NCBI RefSeq assembly: GCF_963259705.1
Contig: NC_081844.1
Span: 39,249,341-39,313,340, forward strand
From: Myotis daubentonii
Taxonomy: Eukaryota > Chordata > Mammalia > Chiroptera > Vespertilionidae
Length of the DNA: 64,000 nucleotides
Direction of reading: 5' to 3'
In this document: one piece after another, positions 37,601 through 50,890 of the stretch
Numbering within the stretch: the first letter of the stretch is position 1
Layout: the number at the start of each line of letters is the position of its first letter
Notes under the pieces: model-generated
Databases searched by the model: none
What the model saw: the letters and a program-made list of their open reading frames with translations, nothing else
What the model was told of the DNA's origin: nothing
Position numbers and translations under genes: made by a program

Positions 37601-37796
37601 CATTTAAATTTTAACTACTGTGTAATTTGCAAAATCAAGATTCCACTCTGTTAATAAATTAGTTTGATTTTCTGATGGAAAGGCCAAGTTGCTTTATATT
37701 ATAGGATTAGAAGGAAATTGGCTTGCTTTCTGCCACTAGGTGGCATGATATGTTTTTTTTTCTCTGAACTTCCCTTTGAAAGGGAATTTGTCCCTT

Positions 37797-37831
<35 letters not shown>

Positions 37832-38779
37832 CACTTCATCCACTCTGCAGATTTCTGTGATTTTGACTGCTATGAAATTTGACTTGGAGTATCTGTTTGC
37901 AAAATACCATCAAAATCAAACCCATTACATTCCACTTTTTCCATTACATGGTTTCTGCTTTAATGATACTTGCCTGTTTGGCCTATTCTGTATCGGAGGA
38001 GAAACGAAGTTTGGTTTCAGTTCTTGTTGATGTTCCATTTAATAAATGGTGGACAAAGTCTCTTCTCTTTTTGCCTTTTGGAGAGAAGAAAGAGACAGAG
38101 TTCTAGCTAATTCTTAAGTGGCCCCTTCATTTATTCAAAATCGATGAGCAGCTAATTATTAAGGAGGTAGTTATCTATTAATAATGCTTTGGCTAATTAC
38201 CTAGTTCATGATAGATATATATATTTCAAGCATTGCAGAGAGCATTGGAAAGTTGAGATCTGAGCCATGAAGAGCAGCTACCTGTTAGAGAGAAAGGAGC
38301 AGGTGATCACTGAGCGGGCTCTGAATGGCGCTGGAGAGACTAAGGGTTCAGCAGGAAGAAGGCATTGAAGTGAGTCTTCAGCTACGTTCCTGAGTCAGCC
38401 TTGCCATCTGTTGGATTTTCTGAATCGTCAGGAGCTTCGATATGTGAGGTAAAGAAAAGAATCTGCAAGAGCAGAATTTATAGAGTCTCTCATTAAAGTT
38501 TAGCTTTCCACCCCATGTATTACTTAATAGATTTTTGCTTCATCTTTTTAATTTTTATTCCTCCCCTCATCCTCTGCCCTCATTTTCAACCCCGTATTAT
38601 TAAATGTCATAAATTTCAAGTTTTCTTTACCATGTCTTACTATTTTAAATACAAAGATCTTTTAGAAATAAACAAACATTTTTGTGGAAAGTCGAGACAC
38701 TTAAAATGATGTTTGTTATTAACCTCAGCAATACAGTAAAATCATTAGGGACAGGATGTTTAAAAAAAACAACACTAAT
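34681..38779. other. Long gene-free stretch
   Basis: About 4.1 kb. An ancient-repeat piece at 36003-36180 reads AGTGGCTAGTATATGCCAG, then AAGGTCTCTGCCTCC and ACAGTCTAGTTTACTA. A (CA)n run lies at 37800-37828. Two overlapping frames at 37776-38106 (84 and 75 codons) include that repeat or lack any domain. No exon was recognised. Confidence 0.55.
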
Positions 38780-39403
38780 TGAAACAGGAATTTTAGGGGA
38801 ATATAGGCAGGTTTAGGGAATTTTTAGAACTGGGGTCCATGGAAAAAAACACAGGGCTACAGACTGGGAGAAGTTACATTTTTGAAAGACCAGAGAGCTG
38901 GGAGAAGGTACATTTCCATAACACAAGGAAGCTGCAACAATGACATTTACACAACACAAGAGAACTGGGAGTAACCAAGAGGTCTATATTTACAAAATAA
39001 AGGAGGAGGAAGAAAGCCCAAAGGGAATGGGACAATGAGGGAGGAGGGTATCACTTGTCCCAAGTGATGTTTGACCTTGGAGCTCAGGAATTACTACAGT
39101 AACCATTCAAAAGGGAATATTGACCAATCAGAGGGGGTATCAGGGCACAGGAACTGCAGCCTTTATAAACCATGGAAACAGGAAATCAGTGGGACTCTTT
39201 CCCCCTCCCCACTTGGGAGTCTGTGCTGTGAGATTCTTTCCCCTTCCCCACATGGGAATCTGTACTTGTTCCTCAATAAATTTCCACCTTTGCTATACCA
39301 ACTTCCATCCGTGGATTCATTCTTCAATTCCGGTGGACAGAGAGCCCGGGAACCAGTCTGCCCAGGGGAACACCGCCTGTTCCAGTCCAAAGATTCCGTA
39401 TCA
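38780..39403 (+). mobile_element. Solo LTR of a class I-type endogenous retrovirus, 4-bp TSD
   Basis: A 624-bp sequence starts TG and ends CA. It is flanked by the same 4 bases, TAAT, at 38776-38779 and 39404-39407. Inside, in the right order for an LTR, are a CCAAT box (GACCAATCAG, about 39122), a TATA box (TTATAAA, 39162-39168) and a polyadenylation signal AATAAA (39275-39280). There is no primer-binding site, gag, pol or env sequence next to it, so it is a solo LTR left by recombination. A 4-bp duplication suits gammaretrovirus-like (ERV1) elements. The overlapping open frames of 106 and 111 codons are LTR sequence. Confidence 0.9.
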
Positions 39404-39407
39404 TAAT

Positions 39408-40735
39408 GACCGAATTCACTTCTGCCCAACTAAGTCATAAACTCTGGAACCGAAGGTGGGGTAGTTGTATCTTTTAAAACTTCCCAGAATATCCTATACA
39501 CATTGAGGGTTGAGACTCTCAAATGCAACGATATGCATATATCATCTTTACTTTAAACAAACATCGTGGTAGTGACTCATGTGAAAAACTCGGTCATCCT
39601 TGACTCTTCACTAAATTAGTCCCTAAATCCTGCATCTTCCATCTCACTTACATATTATAGCTTTCTACTGTCTCACCACCAATCTCACTATCGAAATCCA
39701 AAGTGTGCCACCATTCTCTTTTTCCAACACTCATTTAGCTGCTGTTGCCAATGTTTGATTTACAGTTTTTGTAGCATTCTTTGGATGGCAAAATAACAAG
39801 AGGAAAAAAAAATCAGGATAGAAACAAATAATACTCCTTGGGTGTTAAAAAATACTCTTGTTAAATGTGGAATGTAAAATAAAATCACTTCCAAATCTCA
39901 TTCTTTAAGAGATAGAAAATCAGCATTACAAAGATAAGTTTACCCCTTAGCAATATTACTGAATTACCACCTACTCTTCTTACCATGAGGGGAATGACCA
40001 TGTACCTCTTGTTTTCACTGTGTCCCTAGGGGGAAGCAAAATGTCTAGTTTTGATAATTACAGCTATATTAGTTTTGAGTAATAAGACCCATCCTGAGAT
40101 AGCTTGTAAAAAGCAGGTAAGGTATTAAAAGCTACAGAGAACAGTGGTAGAATTTGGCCTGGCTTTAGGAAAGAATTACATAAGCCTTGGAGAGCCTTCA
40201 AAATGCAATGTTTCTTTCTGGGTGATTATTTTATTTTTCTTCTTTGCTCCACTGACTAGCTTTTCGGGCTTCTCAGGCCAATGTAATATAGCATAGTTGC
40301 TCTCTGCTCCCAAGCATATATGATGCAATTCTAGTCACAATAAAAGATTAACTGGCTATTTCTCGCAACCTTCTTGAGGACAGAATCTAATTGGTCCAGC
40401 TTAAGTGACATCCACACACTCTAGTCAAGTCCGCCAAAATCTTATGCAGGGTGACTATCTGTAGGATGTGGGTTCTCAAAAAAGAATCGATGTAAGCTGG
40501 GTAGATGCCTCAAAAGTGATAGGGATGAAATAAATATTGCGCATAGGTAAATTAATGAATGAATGAGTCAACCAAGAAACTGTTCATTTGGGGTTGCTCA
40601 ATAAACTCAGATTGATGGGTACAGGGCAATTTTTTAAGGATCTACTTTGTGCCTGAGACTGTGCTTAATACTGCCAACAATAAGCATGAAAAAGAAAGGA
40701 ATTTCTGACCTTAAGGAGAAAGGCAAAAAGTATCA
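39408..40735. other. Gene-free stretch with an ancient repeat at its end
   Basis: Position 40615-40735 (AAGGATCTACTTTGTGCCTG, AGACTGTGCTTAATACTG) resembles the same class of ancient repeat as 36003-36180. The Helitron at 40736 is inserted at its end. Nothing else was recognised. Confidence 0.5.
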
Positions 40736-41970
40736 TCCTATATAATAAAGAGGGAATATGCTAATTTGTCCGTGATGGTGTCCCATAATGACCTATTTGC
40801 ATATTGATGCGCTCACAGCAGCGGGCAAGTGGCCAGAGCCAAGTTCCCTGGGTTCTGAGGAGAGTGCCTGACAGGAGCCCAGACTGCACAGAAGGAAGAG
40901 GAAGAGGCCACGGGGAGCTCTTCCATTCCCCCTGCACGGACATCCTACCCCAACCCTGTACCCCCGGGGGGACGAGGAGGCTGACCGGATGGGGAGAAGA
41001 TCCAGCCTTGGGGGTAGCTGCAGCCCACAACTCCAACTCCCGATCTCTTTCCCTGCCACCCCCGCCAGGGTTGCCCACAACAATAGCACGCCGGCGACCA
41101 CCTGTCAGTGCCCCTGAGGCACCCCGGGCCGTGGCCGCCACTGCTGGGCCTCCTCCACTGGGGCTGGGCACACCTCTCCCCCCTACAACTCCAGACCTGG
41201 GTGGAGGCAGGCCTGAGCAGCCCGCCCCCAGGGTCAGACCCTCTCCCCACCCCCAAGGCAGCAGTGCCGTCTGCCACATCCATCCTCAGCTGAAGTGCAC
41301 TGATCCTCACTGAGGGCACGGCTAAACCCGCCCTCCTAGCCCACCTGGCTCCGCCCTGGCCCGGCCCCCACCCCACTACAGGAGATTGGAGCCCCACCCT
41401 GAGCAGGTACAACTGTGAAACAGCCATGTACAATTTAAAGAATGAAGCCAAGCAGGAAGGTTTGACAGTTACTCCCCCTTTGGCCTAGCTGCCCCCCAGT
41501 ACCCCCTAACTCCCTGCCCCCTGCCAGCGCCTCCAGGGACGACCAACATTACAGGGCTGCTGGCCAGAGCCTGCCCCTCTGAGGCCTGCAGAACCTTCTG
41601 CAAAGCTTCCATAACTATAGTCCCAGGAAACAATCATGCCTCCTCCCCTAATCAGCACCTGCTAGCTGTGAGGGTACCTGTGGGCAGTTGGGAGCAAGCA
41701 GGCTGGCGGGGGGTGGGGGGGGCAATTGGGGGCAACAGGCCTGTGGGGGGGCAGTTGGGGGTGATCAGGCAGGCAGGCAGGTGAGCGGTTAGGAGCCAGT
41801 GGTCCCGGATTGCGAGAGGGATGTCCAACTGCCGGTTTAGGCCCAATCCCTGACAGGCAGTCGCACATCCCCCCATGGATACCAAATTGGTGAGGGTGCA
41901 GGCCAGACTGAGGGACAACCCCTCCCCCCCCCCAGTCCCCGCGCACAAATTTCGTGCACCGGGCCACTAG
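40736..41970 (+). mobile_element. Helitron (HeliBat-type), 1235 bp, GC-rich cargo
   Basis: The 5' end is TCCTATATAATAAAGAGG. The 3' end is the hairpin GCAC-AAATTTC-GTGC followed by CCGGGCCACTAG. Host A (40735) and T (41971) flank it, the exact Helitron insertion rule. Helitrons move by rolling-circle replication and make no target duplication. No Rep/helicase sequence is present, so this is a non-autonomous copy. About 41690-41970 matches the Helitron at 53631-54086, including the (CAGG)n run. The section 40800-41690 is strikingly GC-rich against an AT-rich background and is not shared with the two shorter Helitrons, so it may be captured DNA. Frames of 168-172 codons are open on both strands there, which argues against reading any of them as a gene. 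Confidence 0.95.
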
Positions 41971-41971
41971 T

Positions 41972-44566
41972 TCTTATATAAGGAGAATACAGACACTGAT
42001 AAGAAAAACACAGAGTATTATGGATATTTAGCCAATGAAGAGATCGTAAGTTTGGTCTTGTTAGTTAAGATAACATCATCTGCTCAGAAGTCCAGAAATC
42101 TCAGTGGGTAAGCACAATAGAAGTTTTCTCTTGCTATGTAAAGTTCAATCGTCAGCAGAAAGTGGGCTCTAATGCAGAGTCTTCAGGAACTCCAGCTCTG
42201 CCACTTCCATCATGTGGCTCCTGCCGTAGTCATAGTACAATAATCAGACCCAGCCGGCAGAAGGAGGAGACCGGCTCACGCAGAAGGATATCACTGCTTC
42301 TGCTGTCAGCCCATTGGTTAGTCTACCATCCTGTGGCCATACCTCACTGAAAAGAAGTCTGGGAAATGTATTCTCACTGGGCCCAGGAGAAAAGGCAAGT
42401 ATGTTTTGGGAACTGCTAGCCAGGGACCACCACAGCAGTGTTGTAGTCATGGCAGTGGAAGGGAGGAACAATATAAAAAGTATGAAAAGAATGTTATATG
42501 AGATCATCTTTGAGGCATAGCTCTTAACTCTTAGAAAGAGAAAAGCTGTTCTTGGAAGAACAAAAGTAATATGGGCAAAAACTTGGAGTTGGGGAAAATA
42601 ATTGTGTTTGGGAGTGCTGAATATGGGGAGTAATTGAGTTACAGTGTAATAAAAATGTTAAGGATAGATGCCTTTATTTGTCTCTTTCTTTTGAACATGT
42701 CTTTCTACACACCTTAGAAATTTCGCAGACAATGGATTTTGGTAAGAAATTATGCTGATAATTAAATAGTGAGGAAGAACTAAAGTTTAAAGGAAAAGTA
42801 ATGACCAACACTTGATTTTAAATATCTATCTTGATTATATCTTGTACTCTCATTCTGCCTTTCTGCATTCTAAACTGGAACAACCACCCTCGTTTTCTTT
42901 TTAAAATATTAAGCTGGTTCGATTGTGTATAAAAGCCATACAAATGTTTTTATTGAAAGGGGGTTTAAAACAATACATATAAAAATTAACATATTCCCTG
43001 TGTTTTCTTACTTAAGTTCAATACATCCAAACAACTGTATTTATATATAAATGTTATTTTTTTCTTGGGTGGCATTAATCTCAACTAAATATTGAAAGAG
43101 AATAATGGGAGGGTTTTTCTTTTGGTTCAGAATTTCTTTTAAATCAGACATCTGGTATTTGGTACTCAACTTTTATTAGACTGATTGAGCACTTTTAAAG
43201 GGGGATAAATCATATGACTTTCATTTTAATTTTTACTGTAATGGTTTAATGTAGCCAACATATGCTGAGTAATAGCATTAAAATAAAATTAGTAAATGAA
43301 GGATTAAAATCTGTCTGTGTTCAATTTTTCAAAGACACTAATTAGAGAAAGGTATTTCAGATCAGAATTGGATAAGCCAACATTTAAAAAAATTGCAATA
43401 ATATAATGAGAAATTCTTGGGCTTTAGCATGTTGTTATTGAGAAAGAAACATTTCAAGGGAAATTAACACTTTCACTCTAATTCTAGGCTGTGGGGAGAG
43501 TAGAACAGAGGAACTCTTTTGCATGATCCTCTCTCTCTACTGCCAGAAAGTATTTAGACAAAAATGTTAGGTCATTTCACAGTTATCTATTTTAACTAGA
43601 AAAATTAACTTTAGAACTGGAATGATTTGAGCTAGCCTAAGGATAATGAAGATTTCTACACATCACAAGGAGCATTCATTTTAATTTTCTCATTTCTCTA
43701 ACTTGGATCTGAAAAAGCCTTTTTGTCCCACTCCTCGATTTTTGGCAGCCAGCCAGCTATTTTCTATGGTTCTACTTATTGAGGTACAGAATGGTGTTTG
43801 GAATTAAGTTGGAATTTTATTTATAGCTCTGGAATGTCTTGCTAAATGTCCCGAAATATGGCACTTCTCTGTAAACTGAAATGGACCCTCAATCATTTCT
43901 ACAGAGAAATTGAGCAAAGAGAATATGGAGGTAAATATTTATTAAAATTCCTCCAGTTATGGGTAGCATAAATAAGAAAATTAAATGAATTAGTCTTACC
44001 ACAGAGATCCTAATTATAAATATTTGGGGTTCCTATATATGACTAGTAATTTAAAGATTTTTGACAAGTGACCTAAAACATGGCAAATCATAGTATAAGA
44101 GATAATTTTATGACTTGCAAGATAATTTGGAAAGGTGTTGTTCTGATTAAACAAATAAAAGGTTTTCTGTTCAGTGAGGTATAAAGTTATTATACCTCTA
44201 CCCATTTCAATATCATGAATAGGACAAACACATGATATATTCATTTAGTATTTTTCAATGAATAAGAAACATGATTGGTTATACTTTGTCATGTTTAGGC
44301 ATTCACTGTAGTCATAATTTCTTTATATTACAGAAATCCGAACAGAATAAACCAAACCACTGGTTCAGTGTACTACATTAGCATATTCAGCATTTGAAAA
44401 GCGTGAAAAATGGCTTTCAAAAATGCAAGCATGCCTTTGCCTTCCTTTATTCCCTCAAACTAGTCTCCATTCTTTTCCAAATATTCTAAATTTTGGTTAT
44501 TTTACTTTCATTCTTTGTTCTTTGTCTTCCTAGATAATCCTAAGCAAAGAAGGTAATTCTCAGCTA
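41972..44566. other. Gene-free stretch, nothing recognised
   Basis: About 2.6 kb. The first 550 bases are moderately GC-rich, with two opposed frames at 42162-42520 without domains. The rest is AT-rich. Confidence 0.55.
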
Positions 44567-44761
44567 AGGGGGACTTTAAAAATATATATATTTATTGATT
44601 TTAGAGAGGAAGGGAGAGGGAGCAACAGAAACATCAATGATGAGAGAGAATCACTGATTGGCTGCCTCCTGTCTGCCCCCTACTGGGGATCGAGCCCACA
44701 ACCCAGGCATGTGCCCCTGACCAGAATCAACCAGCGACCCTAGGGCAGATAGGGAGACTTT
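44567..44761 (-). mobile_element. VES-type SINE lacking its tRNA head, TSD
   Basis: The + strand shows TATATTTATTGATTTTAGAG, GGCTGCCTCCTGTCTGCC, TACTGGGGATCGAGCCC and CCTGACCAGAATCAACCAGC. The sequence then stops before the A-box region, so the copy is 5'-truncated. The flanks AGGGGGACTTT (44567-44577) and AGGGAGACTTT (44751-44761) match at 10 of 11 positions, so truncation happened at insertion. Confidence 0.9.
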
Positions 44762-47700
44762 TGAAGGAGTACCACAAACAATGCTCTTCTAAAGACTTCT
44801 CTACTGCACAGAGGGGATAAATGGTGATGGAAAAAATAAAAATAAATATAAAATAAAAATAAAATAAGGACTCCTGCTGTTTGCCAATTTGATGTCTTTT
44901 CTGCTTATTTGGACAATAATTTCCACTATTAGATTTATTAGAAATTAGGCAATAGGCCAGAATAATTACCTTAAAATATACAATATATGCAATCTGGTGT
45001 GCTCCTCTAGTCTTTTTACTTTTATATTATTTTTATTCATATATTGCTCTTGATGAAATGAAAATACTATAATATACCTTATTTGTATCCTAAAGGAGAT
45101 TATCATAAAATAGTTAATGTACCTGAAACAATCTATGAACAGCTTAAGAAAAAAAATTGAGAAATTAAGTGTAATTATTTCAGATGTGTGTGATACAGAT
45201 AGGACAAGGGGGCTCTTACGGAGAGGGTGGGAGCTTATGAGTCTAATTTATGTGTGGAAGTGACTTGAGTTGGGCCTGTCAGTCTCCACACCTGCCAGAG
45301 GTTTAGAGTACATGGCAGTTTTGTTAAATGACTCCAACTTTCTTATAAAAATGCAACTACTAGTAGTCTTCCAATAAAACTTTTTGCAAGTGTAGGTATG
45401 TATACATTTTGTTTAGAATATAGTAACTATTTTTCCTCCCCAGACACATGTTTTTGTTATATAGATTTCATCTTAACATAGTATTTGGATAAGCATTTTC
45501 TGTCCAATATTTATTATCATTTTAGTCTCCTTATACTTGGTTTTGTCTTAATTTTTTTTATTTTTATTTCAGAGGAACTTTGAGAATAGATTCAAGCAAA
45601 TGAAGACATTCTACATCATGAAGCCATTAGAATTCCCAATCATGGAGAACTATGATGTCATAATCAGACAAGCTTAGCTCAGAACAGTTTCAATGAAATA
45701 TATTCATTTCACACTGTATTAGCCTAACTCTTGTATTGCTTCTTTTCATTCATCTGAAAAGCTTTAGTTTCTCCGGTTAGTTATAAATGAGACACAATGC
45801 AAAAAAAAAAAATCTTAAAAAATAGTAAATGTTCTTTTAATGCTCATTCCTACTACATTAGTTTCTAGGTTTCCTATCTTATTTGTACTAATTAACTCAG
45901 TGTCCACATTTGTGTTTAATTAAGAAAAAGTGAAGTTCTGATTACCAAGAGTAATTTCTGACAGTGTTAAAAAGATTGGCCCTTTTCTCTGGGCAATGTG
46001 CTAGGTTAATGAATCTAGCATAGAATAAGATGTTATTTTGTATTCAATAAAAACACTTACCTGTTTTGACTTCTTGTAGTACAATGATAAGCATTTTGAA
46101 ATACAATTTTCGCCACTCACAATGCTCATATATTCAGTTTAGCTTGAAAAAATACCATTGTTTCTATCCCATAGCCCAGGGCTACCACTTCTCTCTCAAA
46201 GGCTTAAAGAAACTGACTGAGCATATGCTAAAAGCAATTGCAATTAGAATTTCCTTCATAGACTTTCTCAAAAACCCAATAAAAAGAAATAGAAAGGCGA
46301 GGCTGAGCCTATTACATTTATTGTAGGCATGCTGTCTGTTTTCTATTAAGTTTGACAGTATTTATTTTTGAAGCTAGAATTATGTACCTAACTGTGGTTG
46401 TAAATATTTTCCCCAAAATATCAAATATCTAATATGCAAAAACTGAATAATAATGAAAAGGGTGGAAAGTGACACAACTGAAGTTCTTTCCACTGCTACG
46501 CCTCAGAAATTCCACTGAGTGGACAGACACTGATACTTCCTGTCTCACCATAAAAAGTTTTGGTGCTTAAATTTGTCTCCAATTTTAGTCCATGGTGGCA
46601 TATCAATTGTATTTAATTAAAATATTGCCGTTCCAATAACATTGTGTCATCAGTTATAAGCTGGGACATATTTCATGAAACAATTAATATTTGTATTATT
46701 GCCTTTTAAGAATATTCAAAGGATATTCCCCTCCCCCCTCAAAATCTAATGTTAGGACATTTTTAGTGTAATAGTAGACCCATCTTCAAAAATTGCCACT
46801 TTTAAAACAGTTTTCCCAGATGATGTACCCAAATTCTAGGTTTTGTCCAAAATTTAATGTTTCTTATGACATTTTCTCTTTTGATAGCTCGTCATGTGAA
46901 AAAACAAAAACATGTTATGTTTCTCTACGTAGAACAATTTTTCCAGTGAATAAAATCTTAGTCCAATGCTCTCAGGAAGAGACTGAACAAGCGATCTTGG
47001 TATGTTGTAGAACATACAGTTCCCTTACAGTATAATTTTCTCACAAATGTAGCAATATCTTCGCTCTTATTTTTCAACTTTTCTTTCTTTTTTAAATGAT
47101 GGACTTGAAACTACCAAGTCAGACTTTCTTTCTTATGAACTGTATTTATTGGAATACATGTTTTTAAACTTTAAACTTTGTATTTATTGAACTGGCTTAT
47201 GATGACTTCTGATATTACCTTTTAGGCAAATGGAATTCATTTAAATTTGGGTTCTGTGAATTTCTGATTTTACAAGAATCTTTTGGCTTCAGAAGGGGAA
47301 TGAGAACATCTCTGGATCCCTTTACCCTCTTCAACTGTGCGGCTCAATATACTTTCTGCTGAAGGAGTATCCCCAAGTAGTTAACATAAACTATTGGAAA
47401 ACACCCTGAACTTTGTATGGGCAGAATAATTGCACACAAATGCATTCAGAAATCCTATGGAAAATATAGTGCTGTTAACTGGCATTGTTACAGCACAATT
47501 TAGCAAGTATGTTAGAACAAATTATCCCCTTTTACTGTAAGCCTTTCTGCTTCACACTTTTTAATGAAGGCCTGTGCCACACACTAGAATACTTCTCACC
47601 TCATTACTACCCATAAAAAGCAATGATCCATTCAAAGGCTCCTCATATCTCCCATATGAGTGGTAAAGAGCTTCGCTTCTCACTCTGGCACAGAGGACGG

Positions 47701-48291
47701 GGAAGCCTCTCCCTCCCCCCTCCCCCCACCCCGCCCCTGCCTTTGAAGTCCATCATTAGAATGTTTACTAGATAAAAGAGCTCAAAAATTTATCTGTGTA
47801 ATCTCACTGTTGTCGTGTGTTAATGTTCTACCCTCCCTTTACAAACAAAACAAACAAAACAAAATAAAACCTGAAGACATCTTTGTTCTTGCTTAGAGAA
47901 TACAGAGGATTTGCAAGACTGTTAGTACAATTTTTCTCCTTCAATATTCACAAGATATTTTCAAAGAAACTCTAAAAAGGGGGAGGAATTTATTGGGTCC
48001 CTGAAATAAAAAGTTGGATTCAATAAAAAAGGTGGACAGAGAAGTAAGGTGATGGGCCAGTTTAGAAGGAAAGGTTCAAGATTTTATTTAACCTATTTTT
48101 TTTCTTCTTAAATATCATTTTAACAAAAGTTGATTATCCTTGGAAATACACTCTCTTTATATTTGTTGCTGATGCACAGCTTTCACCTAGACTGGAACAC
48201 AACCCTCCCCCGATCCCCATTAATTTGAGGGACAATATATAATACTATTTAAGATAGATTTTGCATATTATATTCAGTAAAATTAAGATGA

Positions 48292-48355
<64 letters not shown>

Positions 48356-50430
48356 CAAATTCAACTACAACATTTTGTACATTTTTTTAAAAGCTCCATG
48401 TACTAGGAATGAAAAAGCCTATATAGAAGAGAAAGAACTGTCCAAAATACGCTTTTAACAACATTACAGTCTTTCAAGCAGCAGGAGAAATAGCTGTTTA
48501 ACTCTATTACCTCAGAATTTCCAGTTTGGCTATTAGGTTAATAGTGTGCAACAGAATAACAACGTTTGCAATTCAAGCAAAAGCCCATACCAGGCACTAA
48601 AATAATTTGAAAGTAGAGAACTAGCATCACAATTCTGTCATGTAACAAAACACTGGCATCTGGCACATGTTATAAATTTAAATGATGTTGCCATTCCTTT
48701 GTAGGCAAAGTACACTTCATGTAAACTTTTTGGTGACGTTTCAAACTTTCTTTGTGGTATCTCTGAACAGTTATCTGATCACCTGATGCCACGCTGTCAA
48801 ACCCTACCCAACACTTAGGCTGAGCAGTTTCTAAATTAAATTGGTATTCTCCAGGCGCTTTCCCAGAAACACAAGCTCGGGTTGGATCACACTCACAGAG
48901 CTCCGAGAGGGAAATGTTGGTACTGTACTTTAATAGGCTTGAGGAAGCACGTGCTTGCGTAGCCTAGTCAACCCCGGCAATCATAACTGCACAGCTTTGT
49001 TTCATTTGAAAACATAAATCTGTACACACATACTTACTTAGACAGATATCCATGTCTCTAGAAAAAAGTCCAGCTAATAATAAAAGAAAGGATGAACATT
49101 GGCACAGTGGATGTTGACAGCATTATGCAAACTTTTCAATATTCCCTTGCATGCTCAACTTTAACTTTTGTTTATAAAGTCCACTTAGACATAATTTACA
49201 ACTTCTGTTAACTTGAGCTGGGTTCTGTAAAATCTGTCTTAAAAAATCAGCACAGAGGGCTGTGAGATGTTACAAATATATCTAGATATCAACCATTGAG
49301 CTGGGCAAATTATAACCATTTTGGAAACTCTGGGTTTGTATTTATATACATAATATATTTGAACTCTGTTTTAAAATGATGAAACAACCCCCCCCCCACC
49401 TCACCCCGCCTCGCCTTTTCTAACTTTTGCTGTAGTATCTATGAAAGGAATCCAAGGAAAACAAAACAAGAGATTCTGGAGGTTGTCACTATTTAACAAA
49501 TTGTTGGAGTTCACACTTTGTCAGGTGATTTGGGAGAAAAAAAATACAAAAGTCAAGCTAAACTTCTTGCAAATTACCCGAAGTTTGTAATTTCATTCTA
49601 GTATAAAGACTTCCATACTTTAAAAATGTTATAAAACTGTTTTCTCCCAACTTCAATTGCTTTTAGATCAAAGGCAGAGATTAAAGCTCTTCTTAGTATC
49701 CACATATTAGAATAGCAGAGGAGCAAAAACATTTATATCTTCTTTTGTTGCTTTCATTAAGAGGAGAGTTTGTCTTTTTCTCCCCAAAGTAGCTGTGAAG
49801 AGCGAGGTGCTCTGAGTGGTGCCCCTTTAACAATATTTACAATAGGTTTTGGTCAGAGTAAAATATTTCTCATTTAAATTGGAAACTGAAGGATTAAGTG
49901 AAAGGTAAATTAATGGAGACTAAAATAACTTGATAATATTTTAATGAATTAGTTTTTGAATGTGATAATATGGATTTAATTTAAGTATTAATAAAAGAGG
50001 GGGACAAATTCCATATCAAAATACAGTTGGGTAGACACACAGAGACTTTCTTATGGGGAACATCAGATTCTTAGTCAACTCTGGCTAATAAGAGTTGGAG
50101 AAGACCTGCTCCTTCAGTCTTCTCTCCAATCATGGACCAATAGCTCTGCACTGTTGAAGCAGTGTGTTCCAGCCTCTAGCACTCCCCCTTCCACTCCCAG
50201 AACCACTCTCATTATATCCCTTCAGATATAATCAGCATCTGCTGGCCCAAGTCCTTTCCTCTGAGGTCTGGATTCCAGCTCTGGCCCCCCTCAAAGTTTC
50301 TAGATTCTAGTTACCCCAACCTTTCCCTTGGTTCTGCCAGTTTTGGGGTCACTCTTTCTTGCAATTACAATTACTTGTTGCCTAATGCATATGAAGCAAA
50401 TCCCAAAACTCTTTGTAATTATAATCAGTA
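44762..50430. other. Long gene-free stretch
   Basis: About 5.7 kb. A (TA)n run lies at 48294-48346, an A-rich (AAAAC)n-like run near 47843-47870, and C-rich patches at 47700-47735 and 49388-49415. No exon, RNA gene or named repeat was recognised. The longest ATG frame here is 86 codons (46066-46326) and lacks any domain. Confidence 0.55.
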
Positions 50431-50890
50431 CTAGAGGCCCGGTGCACAAAAATTTGTGCACTCAGGGGGGTCCCTCAGCCCAGCCTGTGCCCTCTCGCAG
50501 TCTGGGACCCTCAGAGGATGTCCACCTACTGGCGTAGGCCCACTCCCCGGAGGATTGGGCCTAAGCTGACAGTCAGACATCCCTCTGGCAGCCCAGGAGC
50601 CCTCGGGGGATGTCCACTTGCCAGCTGGAAGAAGGCCTAAGCTGCAGTCTGACATCCTTAGAACTGCTGAGGAGGCAGGAGAGGCTCCCACCACCATCGC
50701 TGTGCTGGCAGTAGTCAGCCTGGCTTGTGGCTGAGTAGAGCTCCCACTGTGGGAGCACACTGACCACTAGGGAGCAGCTCCTGCATTGAGCATCTGTCCC
50801 CTGGTGGTCAGTGTGTGTCATAGTAACCAGTCATTCCCAGTCATTCTGCTGTTAGGGTCAATTTGCATATTACCCTTTTATTATATAGGA
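50431..50890 (-). mobile_element. Helitron (HeliBat-type), 460 bp
   Basis: On the minus strand the element starts TCCTATATAATAAAAGGG and ends with the hairpin arms TGCACAAA/TTTGTGCA region, GGGCCTCTAG. Host A and T flank it on that strand (+ strand T at 50891 and A at 50430). It holds the known internal motif TCAGTGTG...CTGACCACTAGGG and AGCTCCTGCATTGAGC. Non-autonomous, no coding capacity. The 109- and 82-codon minus-strand frames lie inside it and are not genes. Confidence 0.96.

Noticed and set aside
39071..39440. 111-, 106- and 88-codon frames
   Set aside because: They lie in or run just past the solo LTR, which is non-coding, and show no retroviral protein motif.
40761..41451. Open frames of 168-172 codons on both strands inside the Helitron
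   Set aside because: They overlap on opposite strands in GC-rich DNA with low stop density, are rich in P, G, A and R, and show no domain. Helitron cargo explains them better than a gene.
50431..50821. 109- and 82-codon minus-strand frames
   Set aside because: Both lie within the 460-bp Helitron and follow its repeat sequence.
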